Assembly (NCBI GenBank): GCA_016714365.1
Contig: JADJNH010000005.1
Coordinates: 62,001 to 126,000, forward strand
Reading direction: 5' to 3'
DNA length: 64,000 bases
DNA from: Candidatus Vicinibacter affinis
GTDB taxonomy: Bacteria; Bacteroidota; Bacteroidia; Chitinophagales; Saprospiraceae
The notes below the pieces were generated by a model. The model ran no database searches. It was not told where the DNA came from and worked only from the letters and a program-made list of their open reading frames with translations. This document shows positions 1-7,855 of the stretch, in pieces. Each line of letters opens with the position of its first letter. The first letter of the stretch is position 1. A program made the position numbers and the translations under genes.

Positions 1-126
1 CTGCACAATAGCCTGCTGGGCTCTGCGCAATTTAGCAGCCGATACCATCTTCATCGCTTTGGTAATCTGCTGAGTCGATATCACCGACTTTATCCTGTTA
101 CGTACCTCTTTTAAATTTGCGGCCAT
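1..126 (-). CDS. atpG: ATP synthase F1 subunit gamma, N-terminal part (runs off the window)
   Basis: The 42 visible codons read MAANLKEVRNRIKSVISTQQ and continue into TKAMKMVSAAKLRRAQ, the conserved N-terminal helix of the gamma subunit, the central rotor shaft of F1. The start is the ATG at 126-124; the rest of the gene lies left of position 1. It should follow atpA directly in the operon, but here 714 bp separate them, filled by an S23-family gene and repeats. The identity is seen directly from the sequence; whether the rest of the gene is intact cannot be judged. Confidence 0.93.
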   Translation of the reverse strand, partial: MAANLKEVRNRIKSVISTQQITKAMKMVSAAKLRRAQQAIVQ

Positions 127-139
127 AATTTTAATTTAT

Positions 140-162
140 AATTAGAGAATTAGAGAATGTGA
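140..162 (+). repeat. left arm of a 23-bp perfect inverted repeat around the S23 gene
   Basis: This stretch starts AATTAGAGAATTAGAG and is the exact reverse complement of 812-834. The pair brackets the S23 gene and the hairpin module, and begins 14 bp upstream of the atpG start codon. The sequence is low-complexity (AATTAGAG units), so slippage rather than transposition could have made it. Confidence 0.6.
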
Positions 163-256
163 AAATTAGAGAAATGGAGAAGGCGTAACTAAATCTATTA
201 GGCGTAAGTAAACTAGATCTAACATCAACTTTGGAAGTGTACTAGCTCGGAAACTT

Positions 257-607
257 TCATTTCTTTTTCAAGCTACCTAGAATTGCATTTAGAATTTTTC
301 TGATATCCTCCAGTTCATTGTTTAGGCTGTTACAATCCGGATAGCTCAGAGAATTTTGGCACAATTTGAACCAATAAATTGTTTCATTCAATTCTTTTGA
401 AGCCAATTTCATTTTATGAATAAAATCAGCTTTGCTCTCCGCATCTTGTGCTTCCGAAATATTTGCACCTATTGAAGTTCCTGATCTCAGCAGTTGATTT
501 GCAATTACAAATTTTCTGTCTTTCTCCAGAATTTCAACATACTCTATCAATTTCAATGAAAATAATACTGACTTTTCAAGTATTACATTATTTCCAGAAT
601 CTCTCAT
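257..607 (-). CDS. four helix bundle protein, S23 / 23S rRNA intervening-sequence family
   Basis: A 116-residue, almost all-helical protein with the family's usual features: an early F-(S)-L-x-L-I-E-Y helix, the central SGTSIGANISEAQ turn (about residues 43-55), a K-x-x-F-I-H-K-M-K-A-x-K-E-L-N-E-T helix and a final short helix. Relatives are encoded in 23S rRNA intervening sequences and as many scattered free-standing copies in Bacteroidota, and are related in fold to the Avd accessory protein of diversity-generating retroelements; their molecular role is unclear. It lies in the same direction as the atp genes, between atpA and atpG, with a hairpin repeat on its atpA side and 23-bp inverted repeats outside both. 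That suggests an inserted unit (inference). Confidence 0.85.
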   Translation of the reverse strand: MRDSGNNVILEKSVLFSLKLIEYVEILEKDRKFVIANQLLRSGTSIGANISEAQDAESKADFIHKMKLASKELNETIYWFKLCQNSLSYPDCNSLNNELEDIRKILNAILGSLKKK

Positions 608-719
608 TCTGCATATTTTAGGGTGTTAAAAATGTTATTAATATATTGCTCTATTCGCTCTCAAATCAAAACTCCCTCATTCCCCAATTCTCTCATCCTC
701 TAATTCCCAAATTCTCCAA

Positions 720-800
720 TTAGCCGCTTTCGCGGTTCCTTCACTTATCGTGCTGTCGCATGATACTCTACTGAAGCATAGATCGTTCAGTCATCTCTAA
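720..800 (-). repeat. three-hairpin repeat module, single copy
   Basis: About 80 bp that is nearly the same as the units of the tandem array at 54851-55290. It starts TTAGCCGCTTTCGCGG and ends at GATCGTTCAGTCAT. Hairpin 1 is CCGC-tttc-GCGG, which on the minus strand becomes CCGC-GAAA-GCGG, a stem capped by a GNRA tetraloop. Hairpin 2 is GTGC-tgtc-GCAT, closed by a wobble or mismatch at the outer pair. Hairpin 3 (CTCTGC/GCAGAG in the array) is eroded here. The module lies just 3' of atpA in the direction of transcription. Confidence 0.75.
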
Positions 801-811
801 TTCCCCAATTC

Positions 812-834
812 TCACATTCTCTAATTCTCTAATT
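812..834 (+). repeat. right arm of the 23-bp inverted repeat around the S23 gene
   Basis: The exact reverse complement of 140-162; begins TCACATTCTCTAATT. It ends 6 bp before the atpA stop codon at 843-841, so the whole S23-plus-hairpin unit occupies the atpA-atpG junction. Confidence 0.6.
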
Positions 835-840
835 CCCCAA

Positions 841-2418
841 TTACTTCAACTTCATCTCCCCGGCCATCTTCTTTAGAATGGCGAGGTCTGCATCATCCAG
901 TTTTCCTTTTCTGAAATTCTCAAGAATTTCCGGATGTTTTTGGTCAAGTTCGGTATAGAGCAATGTTTCAAAATCTTTTACTCTTTCCACCGGAATATCT
1001 TTTAGCAAATTGTTCGTTCCAAGGTAAATCAGCGCCACTTGTTTTTCTACAGTAACCGGTGAATATTGTGGTTGTTTCAATACTTCCACATTGCGCTTTC
1101 CTTTGTCAAGTACAGCTTTTGTAGCGGCATCCAAATCAGAGCCAAATTTAGAAAAAGCTTCCAGTTCGCGATATTGCGCCTGATCGAGTTTCAGGGTTCC
1201 GGATACTTTTTTCATGGATTTGATCTGAGCATTACCACCCACCCTGGATACAGAGATACCCACGTTGATGGCAGGTCTGATACCCGCATTGAAGAGGTTT
1301 GATTCCAGGAATATCTGTCCGTCGGTGATCGAGATTACGTTGGTAGGAATGTAGGCAGAAACGTCACCCGCCTGTGTTTCGATAATGGGTAAGGCGGTCA
1401 AAGATCCTCCACCTTTTACGATACCTGCATTCTTAAGTGAGTCTGGCAGGTCATTCATGGTTCGTGCTATCTCGTCGTTGTTGATCACTTTTGCAGCTCT
1501 TTCCAACAACCTGGAGTGTAGGTAAAATACGTCTCCCGGATAAGCCTCACGTCCCGGAGGTCTTCTAAGCAATAGAGATACTTCACGGTATGCTACGGCC
1601 TGTTTGCTGAGGTCATCATAAATAACCAATGCCGGACGGCCGGTGTCCCGGAAAAATTCTCCGATCGCGGCACCGGCAAACGGTGCAAAGAATTGCAAAG
1701 GAGCAGGATCAGCAGCAGAGGCTGAAACTATCGTAGTATAAGGCATTGCCCCATATTCTTCTAAAGTACGGGCAACTTTCGCTACCGTCGAAGATTTCTG
1801 TCCGGAAGCCACGTAGATGCAATAAACGGGTTCTCCACGGTCGTAGAATTCTTTTTGATTGATGATGGTGTCAATGGCGATGGCAGTTTTACCGGTTTGG
1901 CGGTCGCCAATGATCAATTCCCGCTGGCCACGACCAATCGGAATCATGGAGTCAATCGCTTTGATACCGGTTTGTAGTGGTTCATTTACCGGTTGACGGA
2001 AAATAACACCGGGGGCCTTTCTCTCCAATGGCATTTCATATTTAACACCCGGAATCGGTCCTTTACCGTCGATGGGCTGACCCAGAGGGTTCACCACACG
2101 GCCTACAAAACCTTCTCCAACTTGTATAGAGGCAATTTTAGAAGTCCTTTTTACCCGGGAACCTTCTTTGATTCCGGTCCACGGACCCATGAGTACGACA
2201 CCCACGTTGTCCTCTTCTAGGTTAAGTACGATGGCTTGAACGCCAGTTTCGAATTCAACCAACTCTCCTGCCTGTGCATTCGTAAGCCCATAAACGCGGG
2301 CGATACCATCACCAACAGTGAGTACCGTTCCAATTTCTTCGAGTTCAGCTGCGGTGTTAACACCTGAAATCTGTTGCTTCAGAATAGCTGATATTTCTTC
2401 GGGTCTGATATTTACCAT
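841..2418 (-). CDS. atpA: ATP synthase F1 subunit alpha
   Basis: The 525-residue non-catalytic nucleotide-binding subunit of the F1 hexamer. It shows the alpha-type N-terminal beta-barrel, the P-loop GDRQTGKT at about residues 171-178, and the SVSRVGG segment carrying the conserved alpha arginine that reaches the catalytic site of beta. Its length is normal or slightly long. It follows atpH with 17 bp between. Its TAA stop (843-841) abuts the AATT-rich repeat tract that begins the S23 insertion, so the usual tight junction to atpG is lost. Confidence 0.97.
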   Translation of the reverse strand: MVNIRPEEISAILKQQISGVNTAAELEEIGTVLTVGDGIARVYGLTNAQAGELVEFETGVQAIVLNLEEDNVGVVLMGPWTGIKEGSRVKRTSKIASIQVGEGFVGRVVNPLGQPIDGKGPIPGVKYEMPLERKAPGVIFRQPVNEPLQTGIKAIDSMIPIGRGQRELIIGDRQTGKTAIAIDTIINQKEFYDRGEPVYCIYVASGQKSSTVAKVARTLEEYGAMPYTTIVSASAADPAPLQFFAPFAGAAIGEFFRDTGRPALVIYDDLSKQAVAYREVSLLLRRPPGREAYPGDVFYLHSRLLERAAKVINNDEIARTMNDLPDSLKNAGIVKGGGSLTALPIIETQAGDVSAYIPTNVISITDGQIFLESNLFNAGIRPAINVGISVSRVGGNAQIKSMKKVSGTLKLDQAQYRELEAFSKFGSDLDAATKAVLDKGKRNVEVLKQPQYSPVTVEKQVALIYLGTNNLLKDIPVERVKDFETLLYTELDQKHPEILENFRKGKLDDADLAILKKMAGEMKLK

Positions 2419-2435
2419 GATAAGAATTTTAGTAT

Positions 2436-3005
2436 TTAAGATTTAACCACAAGATTAATGTACGATTTGTCATATAGATTGGTGCGCATTTGATCCAACT
2501 GGCGTTTGGCTGTTGAGTCCACTTGCTGTCCATCCAATTCAAAGATGATACCCCCGATAAGAGAGGCATCTGTTTTTTGTATAATTTCTAAAGTTTCACC
2601 GGGTTTCAGCCATGGATTGAATCGGTTTCTGATTTCAACCAACTGAGTTTCGCCCAAAGGCTGAGCAGAGGTTACCACAGCAGTGCGGATCTTATTGATG
2701 CTTTTGAATTGCTGAATAAATTCTGTGCAAATCTGCGCCAAAACAGGTTCTCTTCCTTTTGAAATGAGGAGGTTCACAAAAGCATTCGTAAGGTCAGAAA
2801 TATGAGTGCCCAGGATGGTTTTAAAGATTTCCATTTTCTTGTCTCCATGAATAATGGGACTTTTGAGCATTAAAGCAAAATCCCGATTCTCACAAACCGC
2901 TTGAATGGTTCTGATGTCCTCATGCACCTCTTTGAGTGCAGACTTTTCGGTAGCCAGATCTATGAGAGATTTGGCATATCGTCCGGCAATTTTTGACATT
3001 GACAT
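2436..3005 (-). CDS. atpH: ATP synthase F1 subunit delta (OSCP)
   Basis: A 189-residue stator subunit joining the b subunits to the top of F1. The N-terminal helical domain (KIAGRYAKSLIDLA...) and a C-terminal beta-strand ending DASLIGGIIFELDGQQVDST are typical; the LIGG-x-x-x-x-x-x-x-x-x-D-x-S element is the family signature. The start could be Met1 or Met3. It lies 6 bp after atpF and 17 bp before atpA. Confidence 0.93.
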   Translation of the reverse strand: MSMSKIAGRYAKSLIDLATEKSALKEVHEDIRTIQAVCENRDFALMLKSPIIHGDKKMEIFKTILGTHISDLTNAFVNLLISKGREPVLAQICTEFIQQFKSINKIRTAVVTSAQPLGETQLVEIRNRFNPWLKPGETLEIIQKTDASLIGGIIFELDGQQVDSTAKRQLDQMRTNLYDKSYINLVVKS

Positions 3006-3011
3006 TATTTA

Positions 3012-3536
3012 TCAGTTTACTTTGATCTCGTCAACCAGTCTTTTAATATAGTCCTGCTGATTTTGGTCTGTTTCCAATTTCTGTCGGATGATTTTCTCAG
3101 CAATATCCACTGCCATCACACCCACTTGATTCTTTACGTCCACAAGGGCAGATTTTTTGGCATTCTCAATATCATTTTTTGCATTGACCACAATTCTCTG
3201 AGCCTCCTCTTTAGCCTTGTCACGTGCCTCTGCAACAATTTGATTCGCTGATTCCTTGGCATCTCTCAGAATGCGCATTTTTTCTTCTCGTGCCTCATTC
3301 ATGATCTGCTCATTTTCTGATTTCAGCTTCATCATTTCCTCTTTTGCATTTTTTGCAGCATTCAAGGAATCCTGGATATCGTTTGCACGACTGTTCAGGG
3401 CGCTGATGATAGGTTTAAAGGCAAATTTGCCAATAATCAACCAAAAAATAAGAAAGATCAGTGAGGACCAGAACAGCAAACCGAAAGTTGGCTTTATTGG
3501 ACTGAAGTCTATTGAAAGTAAGATTAAAGAATCCAT
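3012..3536 (-). CDS. atpF: ATP synthase F0 subunit b
   Basis: A single N-terminal membrane helix (about residues 15-37, FGLLFWSSLIFLIFWLII) is followed by a long charged helix rich in K/E/A with an LRDAKESANQIVAEARDKAKEEA stretch, the dimeric peripheral stalk. I place the start at the ATG at 3536 (MDSLILLS..., 174 residues). A longer frame can be opened from a TTG at 3578, but it only adds a polar extension before the membrane anchor. It sits between atpE and atpH. Confidence 0.93.
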   Translation of the reverse strand: MDSLILLSIDFSPIKPTFGLLFWSSLIFLIFWLIIGKFAFKPIISALNSRANDIQDSLNAAKNAKEEMMKLKSENEQIMNEAREEKMRILRDAKESANQIVAEARDKAKEEAQRIVVNAKNDIENAKKSALVDVKNQVGVMAVDIAEKIIRQKLETDQNQQDYIKRLVDEIKVN

Positions 3537-3606
3537 GCTTTTAGATTTAAATTCAAAAAGAACAGGTACAGCAACCAACCGTTCTGCACCCTGTTCGTAA
3601 AATTTT

Positions 3607-3813
3607 TTAAGCTACTAGATAAGCTAAAAGGATCGCAATCAACGCTGCACCTTCTACAAGGGCAGCAGTCAGAATCATGTTGGAACGGATATCTCCAATG
3701 GCCTCAGGCTGGCGTGCAATAGCATCCAATGCCTTTCCTCCAATGTTTCCTACTCCGATACCTGCGCCGATCGCTGCAATACCCATACCTAGAGCTACAA
3801 TTGAACCAGTCAT
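3607..3813 (-). CDS. atpE: ATP synthase F0 subunit c
   Basis: A 68-residue proteolipid hairpin: helix 1 with the GAGIGVG glycine motif, the polar loop ARQPE (about residues 34-38), and helix 2 with the ion-carrying glutamate in LVEGAALIAILL (about Glu54). The residues after the glutamate are Gly-Ala-Ala rather than the Ser/Thr pair of Na+-coupled rings, so proton coupling is more likely (inference). It lies between atpB and atpF. Confidence 0.95.
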   Translation of the reverse strand: MTGSIVALGMGIAAIGAGIGVGNIGGKALDAIARQPEAIGDIRSNMILTAALVEGAALIAILLAYLVA

Positions 3814-3838
3814 AAAATTTGTTTTATATAGTTAAAAA

Positions 3839-5191
3839 TTAATGATGTTCTGTTTTATGCTCATGATGATGCTCCTCTGTGGCTGCCCCTATGTAGGATG
3901 CAGTCAGTAGTGTGAACACATAAGCCTGGATAAACGCTACCAAAAGCTCTATGGCCATCATGAATAAAGAAAGTAATACCGACCCAACGGCGGCACCTGA
4001 TGCAGCACCTACGTTTTCACCGGATTTACCAATGATAAATATCAAACTGACGAAAATGATGATCACGATATGGCCCGCTGTGATGTTGGCAAAAAGCCTG
4101 AGCATCAAGGTGACTGGTTTGATAAAGATTCCAAGAATTTCTATGGGCGTAATCAGGGTCTTGATACCTGCCGGAATTCCTGGCATCCAAAGAATGTGTT
4201 CCCAATAATGACGATTGCCTTTTACGTTCACTACGATGAAAACAATCAAGGCCAGCACCATGGTCACCGCAAGATTTCCGGTAACATTGGCTCCACCGAA
4301 AAACGGAATCTGCCCGAATAAATTCAAACCCAATATAAAGAAAAACAAAGACAACAACAATGGCATGTAACCAAGGTATTTTGCCCCGATAAATGGCTTG
4401 GCAACTTCATCCTGAATAAAAAGGATGATCGGTTCCATTAATTTTTGAACGCCCGTTGGTGGAGTACCTGGATTGGCTTTATACCTGCGGGCCATGCTGA
4501 TAAATAACAAAGACATCAACCCCACGACCAACAACATTGCGAATACATTCTTGCTGATGGAGAAATCATAAAAGCCGGTAATTCCACCTTTAAACAAACC
4601 TCCGTCTGCAGTACTGGCTTTCTCAGTTTCAATATTTCTACCCTGATAGGAAACATAAATGTATTCCTTCTTGCCACCGGTTTCATCTTTTACCTCTGTA
4701 GAAAATCCCTGAATCTCTATTTCTCCTACCGGGAAGGTGGGATCGGTCACTCTCATCACTTTTCCTTCATGAAGCACATATCGATCGACGGCCATATGAC
4801 CTGAACCATGATGTGCATCATCGATGTGGAATCGTCCGGATGAAAATACTGACCACCCGTTTGCTGGTGCATAAAGAATGCAAGGGAGTGGAAAATTCCA
4901 CGGACCAATGCTGTACACATTTAAATCTGAAATGTGGTGAAACGCAGTTTCCTTGGCATTGAAAGGGGCATGTCCATGATCGGTGTCGGAGTGTCCTGCA
5001 GATTCCACAGGGGCAGCTTCGGTTGAAACCGGTCCATGATTATGACCTTCATGCCCTTCTTGTGCAGAACCATGATCATGCTCATGAGCTTCATGCTGGG
5101 CTGGTGTTTCAGCGCCTACTGGCTGCTGAGCCTCTATTCGGCCGAAGCAAAAGAGGACTGATAAAGTTAGGATTTTATATAATTTCTTCAT
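3839..5191 (-). CDS. atpB: ATP synthase F0 subunit a with signal peptide and His-rich N-terminal extension
   Basis: A 450-residue proton channel subunit. The C-terminal half (from about residue 210) is the canonical a subunit, with the essential arginine in LMLRLFANITAGH and the final helix QAYVFTLLTASYIG. The N-terminus carries a signal peptide (MKKLYKILTLSVLFCFG..., cleavage near AQ), then a strongly His/Glu/Asp-rich segment (about residues 33-75, ten histidines, e.g. HEAHEHDHG), then a predicted exported domain of about 130 residues. The C-terminus ends EEHHHEHKTEHH. Long exported N-termini on AtpB are known in Bacteroidota; the histidine richness is notable. It is the first gene of the operon; no atpI/atpZ lies upstream. 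Confidence 0.95.
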   Translation of the reverse strand: MKKLYKILTLSVLFCFGRIEAQQPVGAETPAQHEAHEHDHGSAQEGHEGHNHGPVSTEAAPVESAGHSDTDHGHAPFNAKETAFHHISDLNVYSIGPWNFPLPCILYAPANGWSVFSSGRFHIDDAHHGSGHMAVDRYVLHEGKVMRVTDPTFPVGEIEIQGFSTEVKDETGGKKEYIYVSYQGRNIETEKASTADGGLFKGGITGFYDFSISKNVFAMLLVVGLMSLLFISMARRYKANPGTPPTGVQKLMEPIILFIQDEVAKPFIGAKYLGYMPLLLSLFFFILGLNLFGQIPFFGGANVTGNLAVTMVLALIVFIVVNVKGNRHYWEHILWMPGIPAGIKTLITPIEILGIFIKPVTLMLRLFANITAGHIVIIIFVSLIFIIGKSGENVGAASGAAVGSVLLSLFMMAIELLVAFIQAYVFTLLTASYIGAATEEHHHEHKTEHH

Positions 5192-5217
5192 GGGAAAGAC
5201 CCTTTGGAAAAACGCTG

Positions 5218-5225
5218 CAAAGCTA
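5218..5225 (-). promoter_or_regulatory. putative -7 box of the atp operon
   Basis: The minus strand reads TAGCTTTG, matching the Bacteroidota TAnnTTTG -7 consensus, 27 bp upstream of the atpB start. No clear -33 TTG at the right spacing. Confidence 0.4.
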
Positions 5226-5454
5226 AGCCATCTTAGCTATTTCAGGAAATTGAAAGAAGCCTTATTTGTTAAGAATTTGTTTATTGATACCGATTCTTTA
5301 GTGAAATGAAAACCGGACCGCAAAATCTAAATTTAAAGGGATTCGCCCTGTGCAAAAATTGAAATTTCATTCAGTCGATCTTCATGATTTTGGAACATTG
5401 TTCTTATAAGGCTCCAGAGCATTTGATACTGCAGATGGACAATTCAACAGCTAC

Positions 5455-5823
5455 ATGGAAGGCAATAACAGGGTTTTCCAATGGGGCGACATTGTAGAAC
5501 AAGTTTGCACAGATGAACATGTGAAATCGGAATTTAGGGCCGCACTTCTTGACGCCAAACTTTCACCAGATATAATGGCAAGAGGGCGTGTGAGTTGGGA
5601 ATTCCTTTATGAAAATAATTTCCTTTTACAACCAAAAGGTGATGACCTTTCGGGGAAAGGCGAGACAGGCCTAAAAAACGCTTTCCCGCATCTTAATGGC
5701 TGGTTCGTTCCAACGATTGAGGTTTTATTTCCCTCAAAAGGAAGTTACTCAGCCGATTCTGCCTATCTCAAAAAGCATTTGATTTCAATTGAAATCATGT
5801 CAAAATATAGGGAGTATAAATAA
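5455..5823 (+). CDS. hypothetical protein, possibly a fragment
   Basis: A 122-residue soluble protein that I do not recognise. It has no signal peptide or membrane segment, and a Trp- and charge-rich sequence (e.g. MARGRVSWEFLYENNFLLQP, GWFVPTIEVLFPS). The same frame stays open for 15 codons upstream of the ATG, back to a TAA at 5407-5409, and that stretch (AFDTADGQFNSY) also looks coding. The gene may therefore start upstream at a non-ATG codon or be the 3' remnant of a longer one. It stands alone between the divergent atp operon and the convergent sigma-factor gene. Confidence 0.45.
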   Translation: MEGNNRVFQWGDIVEQVCTDEHVKSEFRAALLDAKLSPDIMARGRVSWEFLYENNFLLQPKGDDLSGKGETGLKNAFPHLNGWFVPTIEVLFPSKGSYSADSAYLKKHLISIEIMSKYREYK

Positions 5824-5944
5824 CCACACACCCACAACTCCAAACTAAATTGATGACCAACTAATTTAATAATTGTAAATACTAAATCTATTTATTGTTT
5901 ATTTAGAGATACACTACCTGAAGGGTATGAATCGAACAGTAACT

Positions 5945-6004
5945 AATTAGAAAATTAGCTAATTAGCTAATTAGCTAATTAGCTAATTAACTAATTTTCT
6001 AATT
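5945..6004. repeat. 60-bp A/T palindromic repeat tract (CTAATTAG units)
   Basis: The outer arms AATTAGAAAATTAG (5945-5958) and CTAATTTTCTAATT (5991-6004) are perfect inverted repeats. Between them lie three CTAATTAG octamers, each itself a palindrome, and one CTAATTAA variant. It ends 4 bp from the stop codon of the sigma-factor gene. It may act as an A/T-only terminator or cruciform; similar tracts lie at other gene 3' ends in this window. Confidence 0.75.
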
Positions 6005-6007
6005 AAA

Positions 6008-6544
6008 CTAATTCTCCCTTATCGCAATATCCTCATAGCCCTTGTAGTGCTGGGCAATCATATTCTTCAAAGCCTTACGGGCAAAAAATATTCGGCTCTT
6101 CACAGTACCTAGTGGAAGCTCCAGTTCGTCGGCAATTTCCTGGTATTTAAACCCATGGAAATAACGGAGAAAAGGAATGCGGAGGGAATCATCCAAACTT
6201 TCCACCATTCCGTTCAGCTCATCCATCATGATGTCTGATTCAGCACTGTTGGAAATTGAATTATTGATTGAATTGAGATAGTACTGGTTTTCACTGTTGT
6301 CATTTACAATTCCACCTTTAACCTTACGGCGGTAATTGTTAATGAAGATATTCTTCATAATGGTGATCAACCATGCCTTAAAGTTTGTTCCAGGTTGAAA
6401 TTTGTCCCTGTTCGATAAAGCACGAAAGGCAGTCTCCTGATATAGATCTTTCGCATCCTCTGAATCTCTGGTGAGACTAAAGGCAAAGTTGTGAAGTGTC
6501 TGCGATTGTTTGTCAAAAGATGTATAGAACTCTAACGTCGACAT
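6008..6544 (-). CDS. RNA polymerase ECF-type sigma factor
   Basis: 178 residues with region 2 (AFSLTRDSEDAKDLYQETAFRAL, then FKAWLITIMKNIFINNYRR) and region 4 (a helix-turn-helix in the YQEIADELELPLGTVKSRIFFARKAL segment). It directs RNA polymerase to a small regulon. No anti-sigma gene is adjacent, as is common for this widespread Bacteroidota ECF group, so its signal cannot be inferred. The start is the ATG at 6544, 15 bp downstream of a TATATTTG -7 box. The stop lies against a palindromic A/T repeat. Confidence 0.9.
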   Translation of the reverse strand: MSTLEFYTSFDKQSQTLHNFAFSLTRDSEDAKDLYQETAFRALSNRDKFQPGTNFKAWLITIMKNIFINNYRRKVKGGIVNDNSENQYYLNSINNSISNSAESDIMMDELNGMVESLDDSLRIPFLRYFHGFKYQEIADELELPLGTVKSRIFFARKALKNMIAQHYKGYEDIAIREN

Positions 6545-6559
6545 GTTGCTAATTTTTTA

Positions 6560-6567
6560 CAAATATA
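6560..6567 (-). promoter_or_regulatory. putative -7 box of the ECF sigma gene
   Basis: TATATTTG on the minus strand, 16 bp upstream of the ATG; matches TAnnTTTG. The -33 region is A/T-rich with no clear TTG. Confidence 0.45.
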
Positions 6568-6748
6568 TGATTCTGTTTAATTATTAAGGGCATTTGGTTA
6601 AACAAAAATATGTTAAAAAAATATTAATTTCCTTAAATTCATCTACCGGATTGATTTACAGGATCGTAATGCATTACAGAATTTTAAATAAATTATTGTT
6701 CACTTAAATATTGAAATTTTCAATTTTTCACAATATCCCATCGCAATT

Positions 6749-7855
6749 TTACTTTTGCGCAATTTTATATGTATAAAATGCCACAAAAGAAAATATTATA
6801 TTTGGTATCCAAACAGCTAACAATGGAGGAATAACTTCATTATTGGCAAAAGTGAGGGATAGTTTAGACAAAAAAATGAACACCACCCCCAAAATTACCC
6901 CAACTGCCAGATGAAGCCCCAGACCACCTCTCACCTTTCTTGACGCAATACAGGTCCCAATTATTGCCAATATCAAGGAAGTAAAAGGATCTGCCGTTCG
7001 CCGGTGCTTTTCTACCTCATACGGACCTGTAATGCCTGAGCCCTTCACTTTCTCCCTGTCTATAAACTGACTCAATTCTGGGGTCCGCATCATTTCCTTC
7101 CTGTTTTTGAGAATGACAAAATCGGAAACCAGTAAATTGATAGAAGTATCAACAAATTTAGCTTGATAAACATCAAACTTTTCTGTGCTGTCTTCCAGCG
7201 TCCTGACCTCATAGTCACCAAGCGTCCAGATGTGCGGTGGACTCTTCCATCGGATGGTCTTGGCGGTTAAAATTTGTACCACCCTGGATCCTTCCAGTCT
7301 TCTCAATTGGAAATTACTCCCTGAGGAATCCGATACGTTGAAGAGATAAATAAAAGCTTCCACCTGAGGCTCGACAAATAAATGAACATTGCGGTCCTTG
7401 GAGTAAATGTTGGAAGTCTTGATATAGGTGTTTTCAAAGTCCTTAAGAATCTTATTTCCCCTGGGAACTACGATATGATTACCCAACAAGTGTATAAGTG
7501 TAAAAAAAGTGGCCGCGATGATGAATGGTCTGAGAAATCTTCTATAAGAAATTCCCGAACTGAGCATTGGAATGATCTCGGTCTGGTCAGCCATCCGTGA
7601 AGTAAAAAATATGACGGTAATGAGCGAATACAATGGGAACAACAGTGAATTTATCCAGGGAATAAAATTGAAGTAATAATCACGGGTCACCTGCCACCAC
7701 CCGAGATCTTTAGAAATAAATTTTTCAATTCTTTCTGAAACATCAAATACAACGGCTATGAGCGATAAAATGGCCATTGTAAATATGAAAGTTGACACAT
7801 ATTTACCAAGTATATACTTATCCAAAATCGACAGGCCGAAGCCTTTCAGGTTCAT
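6749..7855 (-). CDS. LptF/LptG family permease (lipopolysaccharide export)
   Basis: A 368-residue YjgP/YjgQ-type protein. Three N-terminal membrane helices (about 10-35, 55-80, 100-120) are followed by a periplasmic beta-jellyroll (about 125-265) and three C-terminal helices (about 285-365). These proteins form the inner-membrane part of the ABC complex that extracts LPS and passes it to LptC/LptA. Whether this one is LptF or LptG cannot be told from the sequence alone. Its ATG overlaps the tgt stop codon by one base (TAATG), implying translational coupling. Confidence 0.88.
   Translation of the reverse strand: MNLKGFGLSILDKYILGKYVSTFIFTMAILSLIAVVFDVSERIEKFISKDLGWWQVTRDYYFNFIPWINSLLFPLYSLITVIFFTSRMADQTEIIPMLSSGISYRRFLRPFIIAATFFTLIHLLGNHIVVPRGNKILKDFENTYIKTSNIYSKDRNVHLFVEPQVEAFIYLFNVSDSSGSNFQLRRLEGSRVVQILTAKTIRWKSPPHIWTLGDYEVRTLEDSTEKFDVYQAKFVDTSINLLVSDFVILKNRKEMMRTPELSQFIDREKVKGSGITGPYEVEKHRRTADPFTSLILAIIGTCIASRKVRGGLGLHLAVGVILGVVFIFLSKLSLTFANNEVIPPLLAVWIPNIIFSFVAFYTYKIAQK

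Noticed and set aside
720..800. Hairpin module read as a CRISPR repeat or as an IS200/IS605 end
   Set aside because: There are no unique spacers between the tandem copies, no cas genes, and no Y1 transposase or TnpB-like gene in the window.
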